Origin: Zhengitettix transpicula
Taxonomy: Eukaryota; Arthropoda; Insecta; Orthoptera; Tetrigidae
DNA length: 64,000 nt
Reading direction: 5' to 3'
Assembly (NCBI GenBank): GCA_037074705.1
Contig: CM073596.1
Location: 21,798,001 to 21,862,000, forward strand
Below the pieces are notes generated by a model. That model searched no databases. It was not told the DNA's origin and saw nothing but the letters and a program-made list of their open reading frames with translations. The position numbers and the translations under genes are program-made. Of this stretch, positions 12,960-23,326 are shown in pieces. Within the stretch, counting starts at the first letter, position 1; every line of letters starts with the position of its first letter.

Positions 12960-13740
12960 TAAGGGTCAGACAGGAAGCAACATATCAAATTGTTGGAGAT
13001 AGTACACACTTCACAATGAATTTGACACTGTGTGGGCCCCTTTTGAAAATTGGACAATCTTTGCTGACTGATGTGGCAGTGCCAACTCTCAATTTGAGAT
13101 ATGTCAGCCACCCTCTATTTCCTGTCCATATTAATTGATATAGTTAGGAAAGAAAAATGGCTTACCTGAAATTGAAGCACAGTATCACCATTCAGGACAG
13201 GAGAAAGTTCTTAAAATTTTCAGAGGGTTTCAGGAAGAAAACAAAACCCATGTGAGTCTTCCTGAAGTAGGAAGCTAAGCTCTACTGAAAATTTGAATAA
13301 CTTTCTCCTGTCCTGAATGCTGACACCGTGTTCCAAGTTCAGGTAAGCCACCCACTCTCTCTTTTTCATTTCAACACCAATTATTTTGAAAATATCACAT
13401 CCTTACTCAATTAGATAGTAAAGATGGGCAGAGAGTGACTGACTTACCTTAAATGAAGAGTTGGAGTGACTAGGTAGGGAACATGAAAAATTTTCAAGGG
13501 CCTGAGCCCCCTTCCTCATAAGAGTAGGTCTTAATGTTTAGCTAGCCACTTGCTCTTTACTATCCAAATGAGGTAGTTGTATACATACAAATGTTGGAAT
13601 ATAATTTATGTCTAGCATGCAGTTCAGGCCTTCTTTGACAGAGGGAGCTCAGGCACTCAAAAATTTGAAATATTTTTAATACGCAGCCCAACTGTTGATT
13701 TAAGGTAAGTCGACTTCACTGTCTCTCTATCCTATCCAAA
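12960..13740. repeat. Cluster of fold-back repeats of the TTACCTGAAA family
   Basis: At least three adjacent copies. The clearest, about 13,140-13,375, is a hairpin: its left arm runs GGCTTACCTGAAATTGAAGC ... AGGACAGGAGAAAGTT and its right arm is the imperfect reverse complement AACTTTCTCCTGTCCTGAA ... GTTCAGGTAAGCC. Copies at about 13,430-13,560 and 13,600-13,735 share the GGGCCTGAGCCCCCTT or GAGCTCAGGC block and the flanking purine-rich or pyrimidine-rich ends. A diverged half copy lies at about 12,980-13,130. No ORF. Most likely terminal repeats or solo derivatives of the Penelope-like elements found at 25-26 kb and 35 kb. Confidence 0.6.
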
Positions 13741-14337
13741 TGTGTTATATAAACATTAATGACATTTATGGTGTATAAATACATTAAAATATTTTAAGAT
13801 CCTTAGCATTTTCCAGTTGAATTACGTATCTGTTAATGTAAGAATAATCATAAATACAAGACACTTCTGATTCACAAAGAAATGGGTTGATAATTGTATT
13901 TAATACAACAGAAGAAAAACATATTTTTATACAGATATATTCTTGCTTTAAGTCTATATGTCAAAAAACTTTTGCACCCTTATAGTTGGTCTTATTTAAT
14001 TACCTCTTAGAATTCGAAATAAAGAAAGTAATAGTATTAAAATTGATTTAATATATTTCACTATTATTAAATTTTAATGATCTTTCTTATTCTTATTATT
14101 TTTGAGTATCAAGATCATTAAAGTACAATATATATTAATAAACCAATGTAATGCATTAAGGGGAAACATTTATTATAATAGGATGATTTCAAAATGCACC
14201 TCTATTATTTATTTTTGGCTATTAAATTGATAGGCAATTCTGTTACTTAAAAATTGTGAACACACAAAATTGAATTATATTTCAAGATTCCATATATCAT
14301 GTACAGTTGAGTTCTAATGCAAAGTGCTGTATTTCAG

Positions 14338-14597
14338 AATTAATAGATGGCGATTCAGAAGATTTTGAAGAAATGGGTATCCTTACAGATTCGTCAACTG
14401 AAGGTGAAGAATATATGGCAGGAACTGCATCTGCAGAAGAAGAAGTTGCATTGAGCGAGTCTGAGGAAGACGAAGTTGCAATTAGTGTCTCTGAAGATGA
14501 TGAAACTGCTACTACATTTATGTCCGAGGATGAAGACATGAGAACGTGTGTGTCTGAATCATCATGTACAGATGATGATGTAATTTCTTTTATGTGA
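14338..14597 (+). CDS. Possible terminal exon encoding an acidic, Ser/Glu/Asp-rich peptide
   Basis: A TTTCAG acceptor at 14,332-14,337 opens directly into an 86-codon frame ending in TGA. The peptide starts LIDGDSEDFEEMG and has repeated acidic units (SEEDEVA, SEDDETA, SEDEDM). No ATG precedes it in frame, so if real it is a 3' exon entered in phase 1. RNF185 exon 4 (ends 7,915) also ends in phase 1, so alternative splicing to this exon is possible but unproven. The opposite strand has a longer open frame (14,713-14,297) rich in Ser, which is the mirror of the GAA/GAT-rich codons and starts on AT-rich non-conserved sequence. I do not recognise either as a family. Confidence 0.3.
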
Positions 14598-15330
14598 AAG
14601 TATTTCAGGAATTTAGATAGTATTATTGCATAATTTAAACTGCAAATTGGTCTAAACTCAGTGATTATACAATTGAATTGAAAATTCAGCATGCTGCACC
14701 AAACACAAAACATTTGTCTGCGATCTTGTAATAAAATCCAGAGTAATACTTTTCTTCTGTTTTTGCATAGATTTATTTATTGCACTAAATTAATAATTTA
14801 CTATCTTGCCCATATTTTGTCAATAAGCATAACAATTTTCCGTGATACCATAATTTGTTTACGGCTGGAGAGAAATAGCTAGTAGTGTCAAGATAACATG
14901 CACAGTGGTTTACTACCTGTAATTGTAGTGGGGGGTAGGCCAGAGCTCACTTTAACACGAACCTTTTATGACAACTTCAACTTGGTACTGTAAACTGTAT
15001 TCTGAAAATATTGACACACAAATATATTGTGTTCAGTTCAGGATACGGTGTACGCAAAAAACTCGTGCATAAAAGTTAAGATAATCGTACAGGGTATGAT
15101 AAAAATACATTACTGCTGTCTGTATATCCTGTTAGTAAGAATATAAGGATTGTTTTTATGACATACAGTTTTAATTATTATAATTTTAGGCGCTGCCTGC
15201 TTGAACTTAAGCAGGAAAATAAAAACTTCAAAATTTAAGTCCTATTGGCTATAGCTTTATTGGAAAATACAGTTGAAATTTATAAATTACAAATTTAAGA
15301 AGAAGAAAAGAAGGCTTTAAAAACATAAAC
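14598..15330. other. AT-rich non-coding stretch
   Basis: No coding exon or repeat could be supported here. Confidence 0.4.
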
Positions 15331-15339
15331 GAAAATATG

Positions 15340-15718
15340 CAGAACTAGCTCACGGCAAGCTGACCATTAAAGTACCGCCCTCAAGACACGTGTTCGAATG
15401 CAACAGCTTACCAGGGCTTGAACGTGTGGTGCAGTCTCTCGCCCAAACTCGATGTTCTCTCCTTGGCTTCGGAGAGACAAATGATAGTTTTTATTTGTGG
15501 CTTCTTATCGCTTAACTCCTTATTTTTTTGATTGGTGGACTTATGCACATGACCACCGCTTTGGGTTTTCCAACCATCAGGGGAATAACCCAGCTTGCAT
15601 TGCTGTGTCAGCCAAAGTAACAGAGTCCCTCCTTTGTTCAAAGAACATTTGCAAGTACCCGGTGTACTGTGTGACTGCTCATCCGAAAATTCTCAACAAT
15701 AAAAAAATTTTTTTAAAA
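15340..15718 (+). mobile_element. Probable tRNA-derived SINE
   Basis: The left end carries an A-box-like TAGCTCACGGCAAGCTGAC and, about 45 nt later, a B-box-like GTGTTCGAATGC, the spacing expected of a tRNA-related RNA polymerase III promoter. About 300 bp of GC-richer body follow, ending in an A/T-rich tail (AATAAAAAAATTTTTTT). The boxes deviate from consensus, so this is an old copy. It differs from the tandem SINE units at 52-53.6 kb. Confidence 0.4.
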
Positions 15719-15719
15719 T

Positions 15720-18700
15720 AATTATTAATAAAATAATATATTGCACTATATTTTTTTAAGAAACTAGTGTCATACGTCCAGCTTTTCCACACATACTCCC
15801 CTCCACCTTCTACCGAGCACCTGATATGACCTGCAATAGCTTATATGTATATGATTATGCCAGTAAAGATGCAGCAACTACAAAACAAAATATAGTGAAT
15901 ATGCTGATATGACACACAGAAATATTTCAAAGACAATTCATGAATTTGTGGTTCAGACAAAAGTACCAGATGTAAGAGTCCTAGTTTAGAAGCATATCAG
16001 ACCTATTGGTTTAAACAATGTAATAGTGCTTGTTTTAAACACAAAAGCTGACATAACCCGATGTTACAAAAAGTGATAATGCATTTTATGGTAGACAAAT
16101 ATAAAAACCCAAATTATAGTTATAGGTTTCATTATATGCAATTAAATACCTCTGAAGTGCCAAATTAGCCATATTGGTACATACATGTAAATGAAAATAA
16201 GTTTTATGAATCGGAAAGATCATCTCATAAAATGAGGTTGATTGAGGACACCTGGGTTATAAAAAAAGAAATGATTATTTCTAGAGCTCAGTTTTAGTAG
16301 GGTAACTGACCATCTTCTCTAATACTTCTCTATCCAGTAAATCATCTAGAAAAGTGGTCTTTAATGTTTCTGATTAAGAAAATACTCTACTTCCTTGCAT
16401 TCATATTTATTGCTCAAGTAAGTCAAGATTTCTGCCTCACTTCTATGTAACAAGTTGCTTAAATCATTGACTGATATAATAGAGGCCACAGCTAAAAGGT
16501 GGTCTGCCTGACATGTACAGTTTAGCTGCTCATTTGAAAATAAACTAAAGACTAGAAATTTGGTAAAGATTTTATCAGGTGTTCCATGGTGTATAATAAA
16601 TTATGAGAGTAAAAGAAGGAATCCTAAAAAAAACATTCTATCTGCCAGGGAAAAAGAATAGAGCTTGTTTTAGATGGAATGGAATTTACTTTATTGTTGT
16701 AACAAATTAAAGATATCCAAATGTCCAGAACATTAACACTGGGTTGAGAGCCTTGCTGGATCACTTCTTTAAATATTTTTTTATGGGAAATTCATGGCCA
16801 TTCTAACCCGGAACCTTAAAAGTTTAGAAGCAAGTCTCTTCAGTCAGAAACTAAGCAAAAAATAGCCAACACACTAAATTTTTAATTTAGTAGGTTTGTT
16901 TGGACTCATGTGTCCAACTCAGATTCTTAACACACTTGTTTTTCGCCTGAATACTTAGATTTTTACTGTTTACAATCAAGTTAAAAGCTGCACAATAGGC
17001 ATGGAACAAACAACATGAATCTTAAATGAAATGTGCTGCTGTTAAATAAAATTCTAAAATGAGGTAATAATTTATTACAATTCAGAAAGGGATTTTAAAT
17101 AAATTACTATATGTATATTTCCATTGTGAATAAAAATTAAATTGTATGAAAGATTCATCATATCTTCACATCTAGTTGGCATTATTTAGAAACTAACCTC
17201 TAGTACTGGCCACAAGCTATTCACAAAACACAACATTCAATTGTAAGAAAGAGATAATGTATGTATGTTTTAATAGGGTTTTGTATGTTGAAAATAATCA
17301 ATGGATCTATAAAATAATATATTCTAACTGAATACAGAATAACTAGTATTGGTTACAACAAAATTTATACATTAAACATAGTTTTATAACTCATTTAAGG
17401 TTTATTCATTTAAAATTTTTACATAAATAATACAACAGCCAATATGTATACATCTTGAAATACAGGGTACCCATAATTTTTAGTGCAATCATTGTATGTA
17501 TTTAGAAACAAGTGCATTTTACAGAAATCCAAGTTGATTTAATATGGTAAATGAACACACTTCACTCATTAAACACTTGATAACACCCCAGCTACAGAAA
17601 AGCAGTGTAAGTACATGGTCCAGTCAACATAATTCAAAATGTCATATAATTTTTCTTTGCCACTTGTAAATGAAGTACACAAATATTTTGAAGCAGTTTA
17701 TCCAAAACTATAATAATTTACATAATATACACACAAATAAATTATTGTCAAATATTCAAAGCTTTATATCCTTACAGAAAGTGTGCTAGCAATGTTGAAT
17801 TGGTGTGCATGAGTCAGTTATCAAAATTAAATATTTTTGTTTAGCAAATAGAAGTTATTTTCTGCAATTATTATTTCAAAAACTTGAGCATTTTCATGAA
17901 ACTCTCACATCTATAACAATTCACACAAATAAAATCCACTTTTCAAATTTAGCATAGTGGAGAAACTTACTGGATAGTTGTTTTATACATGTATTAAATG
18001 TGCAGCATAAAACAAACTGAATGCTAGGTTTAAATCAATATCAGTAGTTAATTACACACCGAGAGATATTGATTTTTTGATATACAGTAAAACTGATGCT
18101 CAATGTTAGTATGTTACTGTATTTTGGTTGTATCACAGCTTGTAGCTTACATGGAGGAGCAATGGTTTTGCTTTCCAATGGTAATTGTAAAATAAACATT
18201 AATCAAAATAATAAGTGCAGGGAACTCTCTATGTGGTCTATACATTGGTACAAACTAGTATATGGTTTGTATTTGGTAGTAAAGCATTGTAAAATAGAGG
18301 GATTTGAATAAGCTGATCCATAAAAATGTTGACACTGTAGAAACATTCTACACACATATTGAAAAGTGGCACAACAGCTGAAATCATTTCAATTTGTATA
18401 TCAAAATTTATAATAAATATTAAACACTTCTACTTCTAATACAGGTTTGTCAATATATAAATATCCATTTATGCTTTGCAAAGTGGTATAGAAAGTCAAA
18501 CATAGGATAATTGTAGAGTTTATTACAAAATACTTATGGGACTTTTGTATTCTTTTTTTAAATGGCTATTCTCAATTTGGAAGCACTTTAAAGCTGATAA
18601 GCATTCTGGAAGCTTAATACTTTAAAAAAAAAGTGCAATAAAATATTAAATCCAGTACAACACATGTGCAATTCTTGTGCCATATAGGTATTTATTGCTT

Positions 18701-19498
18701 ACCTATATAATGGCAAGGCAACCACTCTAAATATCTTTGAATAGGGCACTCCATTGGCATCATACAGTAGCATCATTAACATTAAGATAGAAAATCCTGA
18801 ACGATTTATGTGTTACAATACCTACAAAAACTACATTAACTCCACATGGAGGAATACTTATCCTGGAAAACTGACAGAAGTATTTGACATTTATCTAAGA
18901 TTACCTGTTAACTTAGTTGCATTACCAACTATGTAAGAATCGCTAATAATTCCGAGTTTTGAGTATTTTATACAACCAATCAAAAATTTAGTCTGCATTT
19001 CCAACTCTGTGATGTGCTATTACAAACGTGACTAAATGACGGCCCTCGCAAAATGTTTCACTGTAAATATTACCAATTTTTAATATGGAATGTTGTCAAA
19101 AGAAATAACTCTCTATAAAATTAAAGCTTCTATCAATTAAATGGCAATGATTCTTACTGATAAATTCATTTAAAAATAAAATTTGTAAATAGGAACTCAT
19201 TTCTTAGATTTCACATTAAATTAAACTGGCCAGGAGCTCGTTACATATTTACCTGTGCCTCAAGATTTCTGATCATTGTGCATATAAAACATTGAAAATG
19301 GACACAAAATTGTTATTTACTTTTATGAAAATCAGTAAGTGTGCAAATTTTGATGCAAATAGTTCAATCTCCCAACACTATTTCGAATAAAAGCAAACAT
19401 TTAAAAAAATTACACAGATCAAATAGTAATTAATAACTTGACAATACTTTCATAAAATACATTTAATAATGTAGATAAGATGCTAAATAAATTTATCA
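15720..19498. other. AT-rich region 3' of the SELENOM homologue
   Basis: I read both strands for exons, in particular for WD40-type exons that could continue the DNAI4-like ORF on the minus strand, and saw none. The portion next to 19,498 should be the 3' UTR of the SELENOM homologue. Confidence 0.4.
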
Positions 19499-20957
19499 TC
19501 AAAAGTCTTCACGTTCTTTAACAGTTTCAGATTTCTTTCGGAAGCCTCTATCTGCTAAAAGAGCATTGCAAGCTTCTCGAGAGAGTGGAGCCAGGTCTAT
19601 TCTTTCCAGTTCCTAATTGAAAACAAAACAAATAAATTTTTCTCTATAACAATTAAAAAAATCTAATGATAGCTAATCAGAACTAGTTGAAACATTTTAT
19701 TATTGAATTGTGTGAAGTAAACTAAGATACCATAACTAGTTTCACTTACCTGATCAAATTTATTTGAAAATATTATCACAGGTGACGCACCAGGTATAGG
19801 TTTAAATAAAACATCTTCACTGTAATTACATTAAGGAATATCTACAATTTAAAATATCCTTACTCATTCAACTTATTTATATTTAAAGAATGATGTAAGT
19901 CATACACAGAAGCCTCAGCAAAACTGTCAGTTGTCAAACATTTAGGTGCCATAGTTTCTCTGTTTTTCTTAATCGACCACAATGTTTGAACTTCTGCAGC
20001 TTTTGTATATCTGTTACGACCCTCCCCAATTGTAAGGTAGTTATATAGCTCATTGTCCCTTTCTATTTTAATTCCTTCCTCAGAACCAAATTCAGCTGTA
20101 AGACTAGGCAACTCCAATAGGTAAAATGTTGGTGTCTCTCTTAGACGTATAGTTATTGTAGCTTGAGCTTCTAATTCACTATCTGGCAAATCAGCATGTA
20201 CTACAGAAGGTTTTATTTTTGTATGTTGCTCTTCTTCTGGAGTTTTAATAGACACATTTTCAAATTCAGATAAAAATTTCCCTACTTGAGAATCTGTGTA
20301 AGGTTGCTGAATTGAGCCAAAATCTATAGTTTCCTTCATGGACGGTAAAGTTGAGCTTAATGTCTCTGCTCTAACTTTGGTTTCATAAGGAGAGTCAGAT
20401 GACATATCGCATGACTTCCGCAATTCATAAAATATTTCTTCTGTATTGACAAATAAAGGTTTTGGCGTGAGATCTTGACCATCTACAACTATTTGTATTT
20501 TGGAACTACGTTTTTTCAATACGGAAGGAACGGACCTTGCTTGGTAAGAAGCAGCAGCACTATGAACACGGCTATCTCTCTTACGCCCCGATAACACATT
20601 CATATCCATTGCTACACGTTTATGATAAAACTATTGACATTTGTCAACCGGTGAAGTTCTTTAATAAGGATACTATGAAGGGACATCTTCATAGACAAAC
20701 GCCTTCACGGCAGGAAGATGATTTAAACGGCATCCTTTACAACTCTGAAAGAATAAATAAATCATATTGTAGTATTTACGAATAAAAACAAAATTATATA
20801 ATACATATTATACAAGAGTAATTGAAAATGTTAACTAAAATAGCAATCTCACTTCAATTCTTGCGGTAGCTACACTGTTCTCGTCCACGTTCGCATATAA
20901 TGGAATGCTTAAACATAATACAAGACACAGGACAATACATCCTCCAAACAACGACAT
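19499..20957 (-). CDS. SELENOM: Selenoprotein M homologue, cysteine form (ER thioredoxin-like oxidoreductase)
   Basis: Exons in transcript order: 20,957-20,853; 20,744-20,674; 19,819-19,750; 19,612-19,499. Phases 0, 2 and 0 match, giving 119 residues. Residues 1 to about 22 are a hydrophobic signal peptide. ATARIE-SCKGCRLN aligns with the redox site of vertebrate selenoprotein M, where CGGU stands: the Sec position is Cys here (C37-K-G-C40), so no SECIS is needed. Conserved stretches follow: VKAFVYEDVPSYEDV, the PIPGASP loop, YE/FDQELERI and REACNALLADRGF, the last matching the end of the thioredoxin-like fold. Vertebrate SELENOM is about 145 residues; the tail is shorter here and ends REDF, not a canonical KDEL-type signal. 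Intron 2 (20,673-19,820) contains the DNAI4-like ORF on the same strand. Identity is firm from the family pattern. Confidence 0.9.
19860..20609 (-). CDS. DNAI4 (WDR78)-like N-terminal ORF nested in SELENOM intron 2
   Basis: A 249-codon uninterrupted ORF with ATG at 20,609 and TAA at 19,860-19,862, lying wholly inside an intron of the SELENOM homologue and on the same strand. Three stretches resemble the region before the WD40 propeller of the axonemal dynein intermediate chain DNAI4: IQIVVDGQDLTPKPL (residues about 38-52), ETPTFYLLELPS followed by an EE...N..Y spacer (about 155-185), and a VQT ... NRETMAP ... ASVYDLHHS block near the C-terminus. The WD40 repeats needed to bind other dynein subunits are absent, and no WD exon is visible downstream in the window. 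A GTAAGG donor sits inside the last codons (exon would end at 19,864, phase 2), so the ORF may be a first exon spliced onward. Alternatives: a partial retrocopy, or the 5' exon of a DNAI4 gene whose remainder is elsewhere. Family match is from memory of the motif pattern. Confidence 0.55.
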   Translation of the reverse strand: MDMNVLSGRKRDSRVHSAAASYQARSVPSVLKKRSSKIQIVVDGQDLTPKPLFVNTEEIFYELRKSCDMSSDSPYETKVRAETLSSTLPSMKETIDFGSIQQPYTDSQVGKFLSEFENVSIKTPEEEQHTKIKPSVVHADLPDSELEAQATITIRLRETPTFYLLELPSLTAEFGSEEGIKIERDNELYNYLTIGEGRNRYTKAAEVQTLWSIKKNRETMAPKCLTTDSFAEASVYDLHHSLNINKLNE

Positions 20958-22017
20958 ATTGAAAAATTTCCAAACATGATAATATTCCTTGTAAAGAAGT
21001 TCCATTACTAAGACTAAAATAAAGATATTTATTTTCAGCTGATAAGATACATAAAATTTAACAAACACATTTTCAATATCTAATAAAATATAATATAATT
21101 TTTAATAATGTTATTTTCACTCAAATTGGTGGATATGCGTTTATTCGACCAAATGATTGTTATGCCACTGTCAAAGGAGCGTGTGTCCCTCAAATATTTT
21201 TCCAACTTCAGGAGATACACTATAAAATAAATTTATATAAACATAGGAATAAAAACAATTTTAAACATAAATTTGTGAATGTTTAATTAGATTTGGACTT
21301 GTTCAAGAGTACTTTATTTATAAATGCATAATCATGCATTTGGCAACAATTGAAATCATAGTTTTCAATACACTGTTTAATACTTTCAACAACCCCTAAC
21401 TGTTTCTGTCATCTGCACTTTGAATCTCCGTCCAATTACAATTTGGAGATTGTGATTCTCTTTTTAATGTATTTAAATCCAACAAATTAATTAAACAAAT
21501 ACATTGGTTTATTACAATATTTTTCGAATTGAAATATTCAATATCTCGCTATTTCGATATAGTTTTCAAGCTCACACAGTGAACCACAAAATATTTTTTA
21601 ATTGTACTCTCCATTATTTCAAATAATCTGTCAATGTTTCATAAAAATTTGCTACTTCTTTATTAAATCCATCAATTTGTCCCTTGAAATAATTCAATTT
21701 TCGTTGTATTTATCTAAAATAAATAACTTAGATATGTAAATATTGAAGTTCCTACTTTTTTTTATTAATATACTTTCAAATGAAAAAATTACATATAGGA
21801 ATTCTATAATGGACTTTTTTCGTCTGGATGAACGAAAATGCTCAAAATTTATGCATAATAGAAACATTTCAAAACAGGGACTTGGAAATCCCGATTAGTT
21901 AAGCATTATACATGAGAACTGGTGACAAATAACCCCTGAATACATTCTGATTTAATTGTCAGGAGCATTATGTAATCAGTGAATTTGTAATAAGATTATT
22001 AGCTTTTATGAAATATT
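20958..22017. other. Intergenic, between SELENOM and B3GNTL1 homologues
   Basis: AT-rich; should include the SELENOM promoter just above 20,957. No exon or repeat supported. Confidence 0.4.
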
Positions 22018-22490
22018 TTATATAAAATTGTTAGCACAGCTGGTCATTGGAACAAAGATTGCAAATGATACAAGAAGTGTCTTGGCTGGACGCCGAGATG
22101 ACAGGTCATTTTCTGACTGCAAGGTCAATGTGCTCGAGCAATAGTGACCCTGGACACTTGTGGGACTGACACAGTTGTGTGGGCCAAATTTCAAGAACCT
22201 CCAAGGTTTTGATGACTGCAAAGTGCAGAAAGACGCGCGCAATGGCACAGTATAGTGGTGGAAGGAAAGAGAGTCAGATGTGTCTGTAGTATAGTGAATT
22301 GTGGAGAAGTGTAGGCGGCCCATGTTGTTTAGCTCCTTCTCCAAGGTACGAGTCTGGAGGCCAGAGACCAGACATCTGACAATGACAGGTTCAGAGCTGG
22401 AACCAGTGACCTATGCCAGGGTGCCAACCTGCTAGATGCACATTAGAGCAACGACTCACCGAAGCACAGATACGCCTTCCCTTTCCCTCA
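22018..22490. repeat. Unclassified GC-rich repeat-like block
   Basis: About 470 bp that are clearly GC-richer than the flanks, with sharp edges, containing no convincing coding sequence. The minus strand near 22,385-22,470 has weak tRNA-like boxes (a TGAGTCGTTGCTCTA stretch and a GGTTCCAGCTC stretch), so a degraded SINE is possible. It could also be another transposable-element remnant. Confidence 0.35.
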
Positions 22491-23326
22491 ATCATGTAAA
22501 CTGTAATTAGACTTAGTGATTCAAATGACTGGCAGTCCTCTTCAAGGATATGCTGAGTTAAATGAATGTGATCAAAAGTGTAAATTCATGGAAGTTAAGT
22601 AATTAATTTTTTTGATTAGATTTAAGTTGCATGGATGAGAGTGTGCACCTAATCTCAACATTCAATTATTGAAAGTCGTGGCTGAATGGACACAAATTGT
22701 AAATTAAATTACATTTAAATGACAAATTTTTGCAATTTATCAAAGCTAGGGTCCTTGAGATACAGTATTTTGAGTCTCATGCTTGACTCACATACTCATG
22801 AGTCCTGGCAAGTTGCTTATCAGCTCCCTGATTTGGAACATGTAATTAAATTATCAAGGTGATTGTCATTTTTTTGTGATGATAAATTATTTCCGCATAT
22901 GCAGTGGCACCCGGGCCAGCATTCATTAAATAAAGGATCCAAGGGATTGGGTAAGCGATTAAAGTACAAACATGTTACCTATTTTTGTTAAATAAATAAA
23001 TTTAACCAAAAGTTGTTTACTGCAAAATTATTCAATTACCCTCATAAATTGTTTCAAAATATTTCTATTAATGTCTAATATTTTCTTAACTTTTTGCATA
23101 ATATGCTTTTTGATAGCAATTTCAGTTCATAAAAGCTAATGTGATACAATCAAGAAAAACCTAAGCTGAGTAAGAAGATTTATTTAGACTTTTATGCCAC
23201 TTTTTGAAACACTGCTGAAGGAGAAGTCGAGTTCTGTTATTTAGTATCCAAGGTAATCATACTTGTATTTACACAATTTTCACCACATTTTTAAAGTCAA
23301 ATGCATTTCAAATCTAAAGAAAATTA

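Noticed and set aside
14297..14713. 138-codon Ser-rich minus-strand ORF
   Set aside because: It is the complement of acidic GAA/GAT codons on the plus strand and its N-terminal third is random AT-rich sequence. The plus-strand reading has a splice acceptor and a sharper compositional signal, though it too is unproven.
15720..19498. WD40 exons completing the DNAI4-like ORF
   Set aside because: I scanned the minus strand by eye and saw no exon-like open stretch with GH...WD or similar patterns.
19499..19819. 3' end of the DNAI4-like gene as its regular exons
   Set aside because: These two exons match selenoprotein M (PIPGASP, ELERI, GF end) and join SELENOM exon 2 in phase with a conserved Tyr; a joint with the DNAI4-like ORF is only an alternative.
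20537..20785. 82-codon plus-strand ORF opposite SELENOM exon 2
   Set aside because: Antisense to a conserved exon and without family motifs.
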